Positions 1 through 12,475 of a stretch of DNA of 64,000 bases are shown in pieces. The stretch is from Chalara sp. BL73 (Eukaryota; Ascomycota; Leotiomycetes; Helotiales), in assembly GCA_918026815.1 (NCBI GenBank), contig CAKJVC010000157.1:99490-163489 (forward strand), given 5' to 3'. Made by a program: the position numbers and the translations under genes. The notes beneath the pieces were generated by a model. That model made no database searches, was not told the DNA's origin, and worked only from the letters and a program-made list of their open reading frames with translations. Position 1 is the first letter of the stretch. The number at the start of each line of letters is the position of its first letter.

Positions 1-743
1 GGGGCCTGCCGACTAGCCAAGGGTCCTTTGAATGCTCGTGGGTTTTATAAGGAACTTCTTAAACCTGTATGTTTTATGTTACTTTGCCTTTTTCAAAATG
101 TGCGCCGATGTTGTCGCTTTATATCTGGGCATTAGACTGCAGATTGGATACATTTACCACAGTTCGTTTTCCTTAAACAATTTTCTAGTGTATCTTGCTT
201 TCTTATTTCACAATACCCTTAGCCACGTGCTTTACAGCTCATATCAGAAGTTGCACATACTCTAACATGGCGTATATGTGCTACCATACTTGCATCCTCT
301 AGACCTGGGCAGTTTGGAAGCCGACTTCTAACATCTCACTAGCGTACCCTTCAACCAGTTCAGGCAGATGTTCCTGACGCCGAACGTCGGCTCATGTGAG
401 TCTGATGCGTTTCTGATCTTTGAATATCTGGTGCATATGCATGTTAATATTCTATGACGACCGCTGATACATGTTGATTCTTACTATATATCGGTTTATA
501 CGCAATTTAGTATGCTGACAAAGAATAACAGTTATATCACAGACCTAGACCCAAATTGCGCCTTAGCACTTGCAGCCACTGCTTCGCCTAAAAGTGCTAT
601 TTTCCTCCGAGAATTTTTGTTCAGATACTTAGATTGTCGCTCGTTGATTGGTGCAGAGATCCCTGTATGTGGAAATCTATCTTAAAAAGAAATGTTCCCA
701 AAGGGCATGTGGAGACTCAGTGTTGATGATTTTACCTTAATAG
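1..743. other. Left flank, no gene supported
   Basis: Only short AT-rich open frames lie here, and none has a protein-like composition. The 5' exon or exons of the CorA-like gene that follows may fall in the last few hundred bases, because its reading frame is still open at its left edge. A convincing start codon plus donor site was not found. Confidence 0.3.
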
Positions 744-2290
744 TTTATTGGTCCTCCCATATTTTCGCTGGAGTTTCACCTTCCATATTATGCATGGAGA
801 CGAACAGAACCTATTCCCTGGAGTAAAGACCGACCAAAACGTCACTCTGAAGAGGTCGTACGCCTGAATCTCGAGGAGGATTCAAGGGTCATGGCTGAAG
901 ATGAAATCAAGGACTTTATTCATGAGGCACAGATTTCAGTCATGATTACAGGTTTAGATAACTGGTTTGTAAGTGTTTCAAAAGGTCATCTCAGTGCTCA
1001 CAACCGGTGTTTCGATCTCTGGCAGTGCTGTCAATGCAGGCAGATCTCTGTTAGACTACCTGCTTTACACTCATTTGCATAGCTATAGTCTTTAACTAAA
1101 GCTATATATTAGTAAAGGTTGTTTATCATTGTGTAGCTGATCACATCAAATTCTCTGTTTTGAAATGTGTCTTATCCAATTTATGACATTTGAGCTGATA
1201 ATAATATGCAGTGGACAGCCTACTGCATAGTTGATGTGTATTTCAAAGAAGATAGGCATCATGAGACACTTGAATACTGTCATAGCCATCAAATGGACCC
1301 ACATTCTTGCGGGAAGTTTGAGGCAAGTAGGCCTGTGTGGGATCCCAGACACTTCTTTCTGCGAAGTTTGTCTTGTCGTGTAGAACAAGTAAAGGAGGAG
1401 TGGAAAAACGCAGTAAGCCAGTTATTTCGGGAGACTAAGCCGTGTGTGAGTGTAATTGAAATCTTGACCATGATAAAGATTAACAATGTAGATCTCTTAC
1501 TTCACTCAAGGCGAAGAAATATTGAAAGATGCGAAAAAGCTAGAAATCACCCAGAAGAATGGCTTCAAATGGACAATTCGAATACTACGCCAGTTCACTC
1601 ACCTGCTCACGAAAACTGTAGATGCTTGGGAAACGTTCAAGGATGGAGAACTACGATACTTTAGCCTACCCGAATCGGAGGCGCCAGCACAGGAAAGATG
1701 GGGCCGATATCTGGCTGCAATTGATAAAGATGTCACTGAGCTTCGAGACCTACGAAGGTCATTGATTCACCAGACAGAACTCTTCGAAAATATGACTAAC
1801 AGCGTTTGTACACCATTCCCGTTGATTGCATTCTCTTATTATCTTTAGCTTGTCACACATGCAGCTCATGCGGAAGCGATCACAACCAGAATTCAGAGTG
1901 AGTTTGTGCAGGCACTGACAGTCATAACCATCGTAAGCTGATATGATTTTCTCCTTTGGATGAGAAATAGAGGGAATATGTATTGACATCATTTAGCTCT
2001 ATCTCCCAGCCACCTTGGCATCGACCATCTTCAGCATGCAGCTACTTCCAAGGACTGCAACATTCCGGGACTGGGGCGTGACACTCCTGCTGCTCTCGAT
2101 TACGACTTTGATACTCGTCGTCAACCTTCACCACCTAACAAGGTGGACGGAACGCCTGCGGCCGTGGAATGATCGGTTATTCCGAAAAGCATACACCTTC
2201 TTGACCGAGAAGTTTGCTCCAAACCGGGAACAGGGAGTTCGTGGGAATTGGGCTGATGACACCGAGCTGCTTCCAGTCAGAATAACGTGA
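744..2290 (+). CDS. CorA-like membrane protein, five exons, 5' end open
   Basis: Unknown-function fungal protein of the CorA-like metal-transporter-fold type. Exons: up to 968, 1212-1445, 1492-1803, 1849-1932 and 1997-2290, all GT-AG and phase-consistent. From the Met at 891 the product is 333 aa. The frame stays open back to 744 and encodes family-like text (LPYYAWR), so the true start is probably in an upstream exon that I could not fix. Visible family signatures are WTAYCIVDVYF, the DPRHFFLRSLSCRVEQVKEEW helix start, the coiled-coil core (ELRDLRRSL, ELFENM), and the C-terminal pore-like end: YLPATLASTIFSMQLLP followed by one strong hydrophobic segment (GVTLLLLSITTLILVVNLHHL). Metal transport itself is not shown. 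Members of this family are common and expanded in Leotiomycetes and Sordariomycetes. Confidence 0.75.
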
Positions 2291-2952
2291 ATTGAATTTT
2301 ATCTCAGCTTGACGCGATGCTTGAAATATTTACATTCATTGACTGGAAGCACTGTTCTGAGTTTCAACTTCTGCCGCTGACAGGTAACAATTGCTCCCAT
2401 ATGCTTACGAAGGTTTCCTTCAGGGTTAATCCTCATCTGTACCACATCTCATCGACTTGCAGCATAATATCATAACCGTCCTTCATCTTACTCCTCACGA
2501 GAACACTTCCGGTTTCAGTCTAGATTTGGCTCATACCCTCAAGCTATCCTACGGGCAAGAATGTCTCACAAGGAAGAGGTGTTCAATTGTCCTACAATTG
2601 GAACATAGTTGCTTTGGACTTCTTTCATTCCTAAATTACCATTGTAAGCCCTACAATAAGGCCTCGTCCCACGGCCGGCTGATTGCCCAGCATTGTTGCC
2701 GTCAACATTCCTCGCCTATTGCATGACCAGCATTCCCACCAACACGATATCTTCTTGTTCTTCTCATGTCTGCTTCATGTACAACTGTGCTTGCCTAACG
2801 GTAGCAATCAGTCCCGGTCGTACATCATCTGGTTACGCATCGCATACCTCATCCATTTATAGCTTGCTAGTCCAAGGTTGATGACGTTGTTGCGCTCAAA
2901 CCGCCAGAATCCTGCTTCCCCCCTTCACTCTTCGCCATATGCCCTAGTCGCT
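2291..2952. other. Intergenic, nothing recognised
   Basis: The 3' flanks of two convergent genes. Small open frames here have no family-like features, and I see no repeat or RNA gene. Confidence 0.3.
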
Positions 2953-3339
2953 TCAAAATTCAGCTGCTTCAAGCTTCCGCGAGAAGTTCCGCGAGATGCC
3001 AGGCCGACCCCTCTCCATGATATCGGAACTTGCGTTTGCGTCATATCGTCTTAATTCTCGCTGCTTGCTCTCCACCATCAAAAGGCGTCTTCTCAGGATT
3101 CGAATTTCGGCCTTAAGGTTTTCCTCGCTCTTCAGCAACCCCTTGGCCACGGTCATGCTCGACAGGAGCCTCAGCTCCGTCTCGCGTCCGCTGATCAATG
3201 CTTTCAAGAACTTCTTTTGCTGTGCAAGATTCCGGATCAGGATCACCCGTTGTTTGTCGATGAATTCGGTGACTTCTCTCGGGGACAGGAGACCCGAGTT
3301 CTCGGTTGAAGGCTGAGTTAAGTAATTCATACGTGACAT
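2953..3339 (-). CDS. Small coiled-coil hypothetical protein (128 aa)
   Basis: Single open frame of 128 aa. It is rich in Leu, Lys, Arg and Glu with heptad-like spacing (LKSEENLKAEIRILRRRLL at about residues 70-88), which suggests a coiled coil. It has no signal peptide, membrane segment or recognised domain. The antisense frame is also long, which lowers certainty. A second minus-strand frame starts further upstream at 3409, so a spliced 5' extension cannot be excluded. I do not recognise a family. Confidence 0.4.
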   Translation of the reverse strand: MSRMNYLTQPSTENSGLLSPREVTEFIDKQRVILIRNLAQQKKFLKALISGRETELRLLSSMTVAKGLLKSEENLKAEIRILRRRLLMVESKQRELRRYDANASSDIMERGRPGISRNFSRKLEAAEF

Positions 3340-3409
3340 TGTTGCTAAGGTTTTCTGGGGAAGATGCAGATCCCCCAGAATGAGGATCAGGAGCAGTATA
3401 TATCTTCAT

Positions 3410-5130
3410 ACCAAAATGATCCTGAATCCTCTTCTCCCACCGATCACCAATTAACTGCTCACATGACTTTCAAGTTCCGGTAAGACGGACCAAAGCATCG
3501 ACTCATCTAGACCAGATGACTTGATCCCTTAGGATTTCTTCGCTCCTTTGGCCGCTCACGTGATCATAGCTGAATGGCTTTAGGTTTTCCGAAACTTCCT
3601 TGAAAGTTTATCAAGTCCTGTTTGTTTTCCGGATTATTTTACTATGAAATTCTTACGAAGGGCGACAGTGTCCCACGCTCCCCACAGGTTGCACGATATT
3701 CGTATACATTGCACACAAGCGTGGCACACCTGGTTACAACGTGCAAGTCACGATGGGTTGTTTCATTTGCGCCGTATCACCAAAATTCCCTATTTTTTAT
3801 TATTCTTCGTTCGACGCCGCAACCACGTTGCGTGGACATTTCCCACCATCCCGAGAGGGCATATGCTAGAACGAATCAAGAGGCAGGTGAAGCCACTTGA
3901 TAGCTCGAGTAGTCATACCAGCTTTTTGGTCAAGGAGAGAAGTGTTTTTCCCAGAAGGCTGGGGACCCGATGCCGACGCACCCGTCCAGGTCGTCCATGA
4001 AATCATTGTGGGCACTTCGATCGCCTTATTCAGTACTCGTATAGAAAGTTAGAACCCCAACCTCACGACCATCATCGTACGGAAGTCACGGAGCAAAGAT
4101 GTGCTGGCAACAACCGTTCCGCACCACGACATCCGATGGATGATGTACTTTGTACAGTGCAGTAACTCCACAAGCGCATGGCTGGAGGCTATTTTTGTAT
4201 CCTTCCGATCTATCGATTCGTTTCTTCCCTGGTACCTGATGGAGCAGTGACATGGTGGCGGCGTTCTGATCCTGTAATTTCTCCTGGGTGTAGTGCCTGC
4301 TTTGTGGTATTATGATTGGTGAGACGGACGCCCCAACCCACTTAAAAAGTGCTTGATTTTGATATGGCTGGGGGGGCGGGAGGGTTGGTTGAACCGTCAA
4401 GCGATCTGAGTGGGCGCTACGTCAATTCAGGTACTGTACAGTACAGCACAGCACAGCACAATTAACGGGTTGCCCAATTACAGTAAATGCTGTACTTATT
4501 CATTCGGTTGACGGGGGTTCAACAAAACGGGCCTTCTCCTCCAGTCAAGCCAGCGGCACCAGGGGGGGGGGGCTGGGGGGTTGGATGGCAAACCAGTTCA
4601 GATGCTAAAAATCTCTTCTCGCATCGCCCATCTCCACTCCACCCAGAATGATGCATCTGTACCTGAGGCTCCATCCGTATCGCTGCAAGGATAGCCAATC
4701 GATGGGCGATCGTCAGGGCAAGTGATCCAATCAGATCGCATCAGCCCCAGAAATTATCCGGCTTAGCGCTTGGCAAACCCCAGCCCCATTTTTCTACCTT
4801 TCTCGGGCGGCTTTTTCTGGCGCCGTTTTTTTCTTGATCACTAAACCCAAATAGCCCATCCACCATGGATATCCTCGTAATAGGGGGGGGTTGATGTGGT
4901 CATTACCATAGAAATACGAGACTTCAACCACCCTTTGTCATCTGTGTTTTTGCTTGGTGTGCAAGTTTAAAGGCTTCCCTTTCTCTTCCCTCTTACTGTC
5001 TTTTTCTCTCTTACATTCAGCTCCAAATAGTATCGGTTTGTTGAACTGTTTACTATTTAGTCACTCGCTGTTGCAGATTTACTAGAACCACACTGTCGTT
5101 ATCAACAAACACAGACTTTCGTTAGCCAAT
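3410..5130. other. Intergenic/promoter region of the adhesin-like gene
   Basis: No gene is supported. It contains a short CAGCA-type direct repeat near 4439-4461 and G-runs near 4370-4385, 4562-4572 and 4885-4891. A pyrimidine-rich leader tract at about 4975-5020, just upstream of the 5131 start, is typical of strongly expressed filamentous fungal genes. Two overlapping Arg/His-rich frames near 3620-4000 do not look coding. Confidence 0.4.
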
Positions 5131-6955
5131 ATGCTCGCTCAATACCTGTCTTTGGCCGCCATTGCCTTCGGCGTCGTCTCTGCAAACGAGTACCCGAACT
5201 GCGTAAGTTCCTCTCGTTGTGTACCTGGCATGGGGATTTCAAAGATCTAACCATCCTTTAGGAATCCGACAACTGCTACAGAAATCTGATCGACGATCGA
5301 TTCAAGGATGAGGCCAATGGATTTTGCGTAGAATTCCTTTCCGGAACCACCACTGCCCCGTCAGCGATTCCTACCAACTTCAATAACTGCGACGGCAATG
5401 TTGTTGCGGTCAGCTCTGCTTGTTCATGTATCACATATACATTGACACATACATCGAGTGCATCTGCTCCAACTTCAACCCCAAGCTACACTCCCAGCTC
5501 TTATGTCCCCAGCGAGACCCCCAGCTACACTCCAAGCTCTTACGTTCCAAGCGAGACGCCTAGCTACACACCGAGCTACACACCTAGCAGTTACGTTCCT
5601 AGCGAAACTCCCAGCTCGACTCAAGAAGGATCGACTTCTAGCACGGAGACCCCCAGCTATACCCCTAGCTCCTACGTCCCAAGCGAGACTCCAAGCTATA
5701 CACCCAGCTCATATGTCCCTTCAGAGACACCAAGCTACACACCTAGCTCATATGTTCCAAGCGAAACCCCAAGTTCCACACATGAGGGATCCACTTCCAG
5801 CACCGAGACTCCAAGTTATACTCCAAGCTCTTACGTTCCTTCAGAGACCCCTAGCTACACCCCGAGCTCATATGTTCCTTCGGAGACACCAAGCCACACT
5901 AGCACCTATGAAGTCCCCACGACATCCGTTACCTCTACCGCTCAAGGATCAACCACTAAGACTACAGTTCCTTCCATCTCATCCACTTACACTCCACCCG
6001 AGGATGTCACCGTCACCGTGATTACAGACACCACTACCACCTTCTGCCCCGTGACTTTGACCCACACTTCTGAGGGCACCACCAGCATCGAGATCGGAAC
6101 CACTGTTTCCACTGTTGTCATCACGTCCACCCACACCACATGCAACAAGTGCACTCACGTCCCAACGACGCCTCCGGCCGTCCCATCTTCCTCTGCGCAA
6201 GGAACTCCACCCACCTACGTCCCAAGCTCGTACACCACGTCCACCATTTCCACCACGGTCGTCCACACCGTTACCGGCTGCGCACCAACTGTCACGAACT
6301 GCCCGGCTGGTGGCCACAGCACATATCTCACAACCGAGACTGTCGTCATTGGAACTACTGTCTGCCCAGTGACGCAAACTTACTCAACCTCCTACGCCAC
6401 ATCCACCATTTACGCAACCACCACCGTAACAGCTGCTTGCAAGCCAGGAGTGACAAAATGGTATGTACACCCACCCACTGCAATCAAGATGTGCATAAAT
6501 AAACAAAATTCAAAACTTTTACTAATCTCCTGCTTAGCCCCGTCGGATCTGTGACAGTTACGACTTACCCAGTTGTCACCAGCTACCCAGTGACAGTCCC
6601 TACCTACCCAGTCGCTCCCGTCCCAAGCTCTTCAGCAGTTGGAGTTCCTAGCTACCCAGTGGCTCCTGTCCCAAGCCCTTCTGCACCGGGTGTTCCTACC
6701 TACCCAGCTGCGCCGGTCCCAAGCTCGTCCGCCCAGGGTGTCCCCAGCTCCCCCGTCAGCATCCAAACTTCTTACCCAGCGGGCGTTTCCACCTACCCCG
6801 TCTTCAGCACCTACACCGTTGCACCAACGCCATCTCGAGCCAGCAACGGTACCGTGCCAACCACCCCCGCTCCATCCCAGATCACCGGTGGAGCTGGCCG
6901 CATCTCCGGTAGCTTCGCCGTTGCAGCTGGTGCCTTGGCCGTACTTTTCTTGTAA
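5131..6955 (+). CDS. GPI-anchored Ser/Thr/Pro-rich adhesin-like cell wall protein
   Basis: Predicted cell-surface mannoprotein of 562 aa. Exons 5131-5202, 5262-6460 and 6538-6955 join in frame. Residues 1-18 form a signal peptide (MLAQYLSLAAIAFGVVSA). A short Cys-containing N-terminal segment follows (about residues 19-85, with C24, NCY, GFCVEF, NNC and SACSC). Next comes a Ser/Thr/Pro repeat array built on SYTPSSYVPSETP, then a Thr-rich region with paired cysteines (CAPTVTNCPAG, TTVCPVT), then a second Pro/Val repeat of the TYPVAPVPSSSA type. The C-terminus (GRISGSFAVAAGALAVLFL) is a GPI-attachment signal. The design, with a small N-terminal domain, a heavily O-glycosylated stalk and a GPI anchor, is that of fungal adhesins and mucin-like wall proteins. 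The ligand is unknown. Confidence 0.88.
5478..5891 (+). repeat. In-frame 39-nt tandem repeat array inside the adhesin-like gene
   Basis: Eight copies of a 13-residue unit (SYTPSSYVPSETP) occur in groups of three, three and two. The groups are separated by a spacer of the form SST(Q/H)EGSTSSTETP. One unit carries a partial duplication (SYTP). The nucleotide copies differ mostly at third positions. Arrays like this are prone to copy-number change between strains. Confidence 0.85.
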
Positions 6956-7622
6956 AAACTTTTTTTCGCTTCTAGAACATATTACAATTTTTTTTTAATT
7001 CCCGGTACACGGTTTTGGATATAAAAAACGGAGGATTCGGATTGGGGCGGGCCGGAATAAGGCGTCTATTTGGTGGCATGGATACACACGTTGGCATGTA
7101 GTATCTATCTGCCTGCATAAAGCATCGCTGTAGATTAAGTCTAGCATAACACAGCATAATTAGATAACGAATTTTATGGGCTGCTGCGTTCCGGCCGAGT
7201 GACTTTTCCTGTGTATTGCCTCATGTTGGGCAGAGCGAGAGGGTCCATGCAAGTACGGCAACACGCATATCAGATGACACGAGGGAATCGGTTGCTGGTT
7301 CCGAAGGTTGCGCAGGCAAACGTGAAAAATCCTTTCGATTTAATACGCCATGTTCTACCGGAGAATGTTCCTGCAGATCCTCTCTACGCCCGTAATTTGA
7401 TTCCTTAAAAGGTACACCAGATTACGTCTCTCGAACAGGTAAGCTAGAAATCCTCGTTGTCCCACAGCCTGCCCGTCTCTCTGATCGCCATAACCTCCAC
7501 TCGTCCTGTTTTCTACCTGAAATGCAATTCCCTCCGCTGTGCAACGATGCTCATGCCGGTCATATGTATTCCGGATTTACGTCCGACAAAGGGGCTTCGA
7601 CCTAGAAGCAGGAGGGACCGTT
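6956..7622. other. Intergenic, nothing recognised
   Basis: The 3' flank of the adhesin-like gene and of the convergent minus-strand gene. T-rich tracts lie directly after the stop codon. A 69-aa frame near 7200 has no supporting feature. Confidence 0.3.
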
Positions 7623-8528
7623 CTAGCGGATTTCAAACTCGAACATGCGAGAGGAGGGCAAGCGTTGCATCTTTCTGACCGCATTACGAAGCTTCTCGTT
7701 GCCGGTGATAGGTAGGTCGTTCTGCATCGAGAAGAGGTCATTTTGGTGAAGCGCGCCGTTGATCCCGAACGGATTGGATTTTCTGAGGATGGCTCCTTTG
7801 AGCTTGGCAAAGCTCACGTTGTCGATGACGGGATCTGTCTCGCCATCTTGGAGGACATCTCTGAACGCGATGCGGACCCAGAACGTAGGACCTAGCCGGA
7901 TCTCATCTCGGATTAGGAAGTACTCTTCGGCCAGGATAAGCTTTCCTTTTTTTGCAGCGTGTGCATTTCCTTCGTCGTCATCTCTACTTCTCTTCAGTAG
8001 ACCTAGCTTTGTTAATGCTGACGAGGAACTTGATTTCTTCACCGGCTTCTCCTTCGCCTCTCCAATCAGTCGATCTACCCAAAAAATACACAAAGCTCTC
8101 TTCCATAAGAGCGGGATCTGGACACCGTCGGCGGTCTCCGTCTTGACCAGCCACGGGAACCTAGCCTCGGCTTCCTGGATCAACGGCGAGATTGCAACCT
8201 GGCCCTGGTGTGTTGATGTGGAGGCGCCGAGAAGCCCTCGAGAGGTGAGCTCGTTTTTGACCCAAGCTTCGGCGACAAGGAGTTGGGCAAGGGTGATTTC
8301 GTATCCAACGAGCATAACAGCTTGGTCTGCTTTCTGCATGTTTCTATGCTCCTCCCCATACCATGCTTCAGAAACAGACATTTGGCCGCCTCGCTCCGTT
8401 CTCAACGCTCGAGAGATCGCCTCCTCGCCAAACAACTCGGGGCCGATATTGTAAGGATCCAGGGCGTCTTTGATGCGCGACGTGATTTCGTCAACCAGCT
8501 GTTGTGGCGTGAGAGGCTCGGAAGACAT
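7623..8528 (-). CDS. Uncharacterised intracellular protein (301 aa)
   Basis: Unrecognised protein. The frame continues upstream to 8744, but the Met at 8528 (MSSEPLTPQQLVDEI) begins the part with normal protein composition, so I chose it; the upstream residues look like leader sequence. No signal peptide or membrane segment is seen. The N-terminal half is helical and acidic. A low-complexity Ser-rich stretch and a basic segment (KRSRDDDEGNAHAAKKGK, about residues 195-212) could serve as a nuclear localisation signal. The C-terminal third has an alternating hydrophobic pattern (FWVRIAFRDVL). No function is proposed. Confidence 0.65.
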   Translation of the reverse strand: MSSEPLTPQQLVDEITSRIKDALDPYNIGPELFGEEAISRALRTERGGQMSVSEAWYGEEHRNMQKADQAVMLVGYEITLAQLLVAEAWVKNELTSRGLLGASTSTHQGQVAISPLIQEAEARFPWLVKTETADGVQIPLLWKRALCIFWVDRLIGEAKEKPVKKSSSSSALTKLGLLKRSRDDDEGNAHAAKKGKLILAEEYFLIRDEIRLGPTFWVRIAFRDVLQDGETDPVIDNVSFAKLKGAILRKSNPFGINGALHQNDLFSMQNDLPITGNEKLRNAVRKMQRLPSSRMFEFEIR

Positions 8529-10214
8529 CTTGTTGAACTTGGAAAGATTGCCTTCAACGATGGATGAAGAGAGCCTACCTTTAAGGTCAGCGCCTCGAAG
8601 CAAGGAGAGCACCATCGTGCTTGAGGAAGCTACCTTAGATGATTCTCGTTGGCTGCAAAGGATAACCAGTCTTTTGGGGCTGGTGACCTCCCAAGATGAA
8701 ATAAAGATCTTAGTTTCAACGAGAGTAATGCGAGAGACGAGCAAACTCCATATGGCGGGTTAGTAACGCGCTTTATACGAAGTATCAATATGCTTGCCCC
8801 CAAACCTCGAGGCTGCTGCTGGATGATCTGATCTTTATTGGAATCAGTGATGGTTATAATCTCGAATATTACTGTGCAGAGACGACACGAAGCCTTCAAT
8901 CCCTCAAAAAAGTGAATGTAAGGCGCGGCCAAGTGATCCAGTGCTCTAAACCGAGGAGCAGGGTAGAATATATATTAGGAAGGCATCCGAACAACAACAT
9001 CCATATCCCTTGATAAATCTCGACGGAAATTTTCAAGCCTCTTAAGCTGCTGACCTCAGAGCGGTCTCTGTCTGGATCTAGCCCTCCGGTTAGGATGGCT
9101 ATAGGGACGCTCCCGCCTCGCATATATACGCTTACGCCCTTATATAGTTGCTACAACGATCATAAAATTTCACTGGCTGAAAAATCTAGGTTGGGGATAT
9201 CGGGGTCCAAGGGAAACGAGCCAACTATGGCAGGCTAAAGGTGACGTGACCTTCAACATTGAAAAGTGAGCTTAAGCAAGGCAAATACATCTGATGTTTT
9301 CGCGCCGGCTCGCAGGCTCTGAACTTCTCTTAAGTGAAGGCACGGATCTTTCGTAAAATACACGTATCGCCTCTCCGAGCTAACCCTCCAACCCCTATAA
9401 AGCATGGAAGATCATTTTGGGTGAAAGCTGTCCGCTGACTCGTCGAAATCCTTGATATCGAACCTCGCTATCGATATTCTTGAGAGCCTCACTATTCCCG
9501 CGCCACCTTTCGAACCTAGAGGCTCGGGTATAGAGCTTTCTCCGGGGTGCTGCAGACCTCAAGCGGGCTTCCTCTTCCGTGGATATTCATTCCTGATCAA
9601 CGTTGATAACGGCTGCGGATTTTGTGACTCTCGTCAGGCGATGCAAAAGTACGTTAGAGCGAGTAGATCCACCGAATATATCTTAATAACAATTGGTGTC
9701 TCGGGCGTTTCTTGGAGGTACTATGACTTCTAAGTCTTTGACTCGCAGCCCAGAGAAGAGGTGAAACAGTGGAAGGAATGTTTTTCGTCTAGTGCATTGG
9801 AAGGACGGTGCTGTACATCACAGGAGGCAGGCGATTATGAAAAGTAAACTGATCAAGACATAAGAACTGCAGCGGAAATTTAGTAAATTGAATATTGAAG
9901 GAAAGTGAAAATTAAAATCCAACGCATCTATTATTGAAATTCTAGGGGGTATCTTCTAAATACAGGTTCTATTAATGCTTAACCACGAAACGAAAAATCA
10001 TCTGCTCTTGGAAGCGCAAATCGTACTCCGGCAGAGCCATGTAGTTGTAGGTCTCTCTACCATCTATCCGTTTATAATCCATCCATCCAATCATACCATT
10101 TCCTGGCATGTGTTTGAATGTCAAGCCTTAGAAGTGCGGACTTTGTACATAAGGGTGACAATGGGTTGACCAGATGGAGCAAGTATTGCCACCATTGTGT
10201 AGGAAATATTGACA
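8529..10214. other. Intergenic, nothing recognised
   Basis: The left part is the 5' flank of the minus-strand 301-aa gene. The rest, to the end of the protease-like gene, holds only short unlinked open frames. A 93-aa frame near 9452 lacks any recognisable feature. Confidence 0.3.
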
Positions 10215-12475
10215 TCAGATAGTTCTTTCTGAAGGCCGATTTGCAATGGAGACTTTCCAATTTGTCGTCTTCTTAACATCACTTAAGATCTCCTCCATAT
10301 CGATGATGTAGCTGCGAGGAGGAACGTTTCCGCTGCTGTAAGCATAGTACAAGCCTACCACTCGACCACCAGCGTTTAGGACCCAAGACCCGGAATCGCC
10401 TCCACCACCGAACGGCGCTTCACAGGGGTCATGTGGAACAACGTGCGCAATGTAGCCCTGTCCGTGACCGCCTTCACTTTCACTTGTGGACCAAGACAGA
10501 CGAGCTCGACTCTCACCAACTGATCCATACGTTGCTTTGCCAAAGCGAGTGAATCGCGCAACGCGCATACCATTCACGTTAAATTTCATATTGCGGGGCC
10601 GGAGGGTTCCAAAAGCAAGTTTTCCATTTTTTAGACAAGTGTTTGTCGCCTTAAATGAATCATCAAGATTGGTGGGCGCCTAAAAAGAAATATTAGTTTT
10701 AAAATAAAGCATCAGAAAATGCTGTTATCGGTAATCTCAACTTACAGTATTGTAGGGAAACGTCTTGATTCTTCCCGGATTAACCTCGACGAATGCCCAG
10801 TCCATTTCCGACTTCCAAGGCTGCTTATCCCAAGGCTCCTTAACAAGTTTCACATTCTTTGTCGCTTTGAGACCCGAAGATAGAATTGGACAGCCTAAGG
10901 GAGGGAGAAAGTTTAAATCAATCCAGCATTGTAACTCTTCCTTCATGGCATTGTAATGTTTAAAGGCAATCTGAGCATGTTTCTTTTTAGTCTGCCCTTC
11001 ATAGTTAGAACTCATATTTGTCGCATCTTCGTAGTCCTGCTTTGCTCCTTCACACTTTCTTTCTGCTTCAACGACTCTTCTGGTAACAAACATTTTGGAA
11101 GGGCATTCAAGTAGGGCGGAAGCTGAGTTTGTGCTATTGAGATCAATTGCATCTGGTTTATCCGAAACTACGTGGTGGTTTGTCATTACACATAGCCGTC
11201 GATCGTCACCGTTCTCGAGATAGACAAAGCCGCCAAGAGATCCACCACTAGTTCCAGGTATTGCAAGCGAGGCACTCATAGCCGGTTGAATCCCATGCTG
11301 TTGTAAGTTGTGGCTACCGAAAGTGGAATCATTTGCTCGACATATAGTACCACAGATAATAAATACTTCAATATCAGGAAAACTCATCAGACAAAGACAG
11401 TGTTGAATAGCGTAGATGCAGTCTCTGGCCGACTCTGATGAAGGCTGAGCAATCACAGAGAGAACCGCGTGTTGTTCTAGAGTTTCTTCTGACCGGGTGT
11501 CATAGATGCACTTGGCCATAAGTTCAATCGCTGTGTTGACACGAAGCAAACGATCAACTGTTCTTCCCACTTGGAAGAGAAGCGCGTCCCACTTCTCGTC
11601 AGTCAATTCTATACACAAGTCGGATGTAATCGAGGAGAGACGCGAGGCCATTGGTGGCATGTTATACGAGCCGCGGTAATCGCCCGGTGGAAGTGGTGAA
11701 GCTTGAAATCGGGATGAGATTGGCTTTTGGGCGAAGGCCACGAGCACATGATTAGAGGAAGAGTCCTGAGAGCGTTTCTGACTCTCATCCTCGCTCTGAT
11801 GCTTGCTCTTAAGACCGGACATGCATTGGCGCAGAGATGTAAAGGGACCATAAAAAATTCCATGGCCAGGGTCTTCTTTGTCATGGGCATCAATGTGGGC
11901 AAGTCGGAGACACCAAGACTGAGTTGGAGGACGGGCTAGACCTAGTGGCGTAGCACTCTCTGTTCCAGTATTTGTGACTGTATCTCTTTCTGAAATCGCC
12001 CCTGTTCTTACTGCTGCATTGTCACTTGTACGCACGCTGGTGGCAATCGAACTAAGCACAATGTAGCGACGCTCTTTGCCTGGATCTGTCCAGACCATAA
12101 TGCCGCTAACGGTGTAAAGATTGTTGTAGTCCGAAGAAGAATACCTTGAGGTTGTCGGATATGGCTCAGCCTTAACCCAAACACGAAGATATTCTTGCTG
12201 CTCGTACATTCTAGTCAGCGCTACTGGTTCATCTTGGCTTTGGCTGTAGAACTGTGGTCGCGGGAAGAACTCAATGCGAGAGTTATCGTATGTATGGGTA
12301 GTGGCCAGAAGGGGAAAGGGGTTCAAAAACAGAGATAAGATCTTGTAAAGAAGATTCTTCGTTAACGTTAACAGCGGGAGAAGGCTGGAAGAAGATTATC
12401 AGCTGCGAACCTGGCTTTGAATTTGGATTTGGATGTAGAACTGAACTACACTATACTTACTGATGGATGAGCCAT
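10215..12475 (-). CDS. Trypsin-fold serine-protease-like protein with long N-terminal extension
   Basis: Predicted protein of about 690 aa. The main exons 12326-10746 and 10679-10215 join in frame at NT/APTNL. The long frame has no ATG at its left end. A 15-nt first exon (12475-12461, MAHPS) followed by a perfect donor (GTAAGTATAG) supplies one, joining near 12356 or 12341; which acceptor is used is uncertain. The C-terminal half is a chymotrypsin-type fold. It has a glycine-rich start (GTSGGSLGGFVYL), the catalytic His in MTNHHVV, a likely Asp in MDWAFVEV, and the nucleophile in GGGGDSGSWV, followed by GRVVGLYYAYSSG. The N-terminal 300 residues have no recognised domain and there is no signal peptide, so an intracellular role is likely. 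The substrate is unknown. The full triad suggests an active enzyme. Confidence 0.75.

Noticed and set aside
3622..4000. Two overlapping plus-strand frames of 92 and 118 codons
   Set aside because: Arg/His/Thr-rich composition without domain, signal peptide or splice context; probably chance frames in the promoter region.
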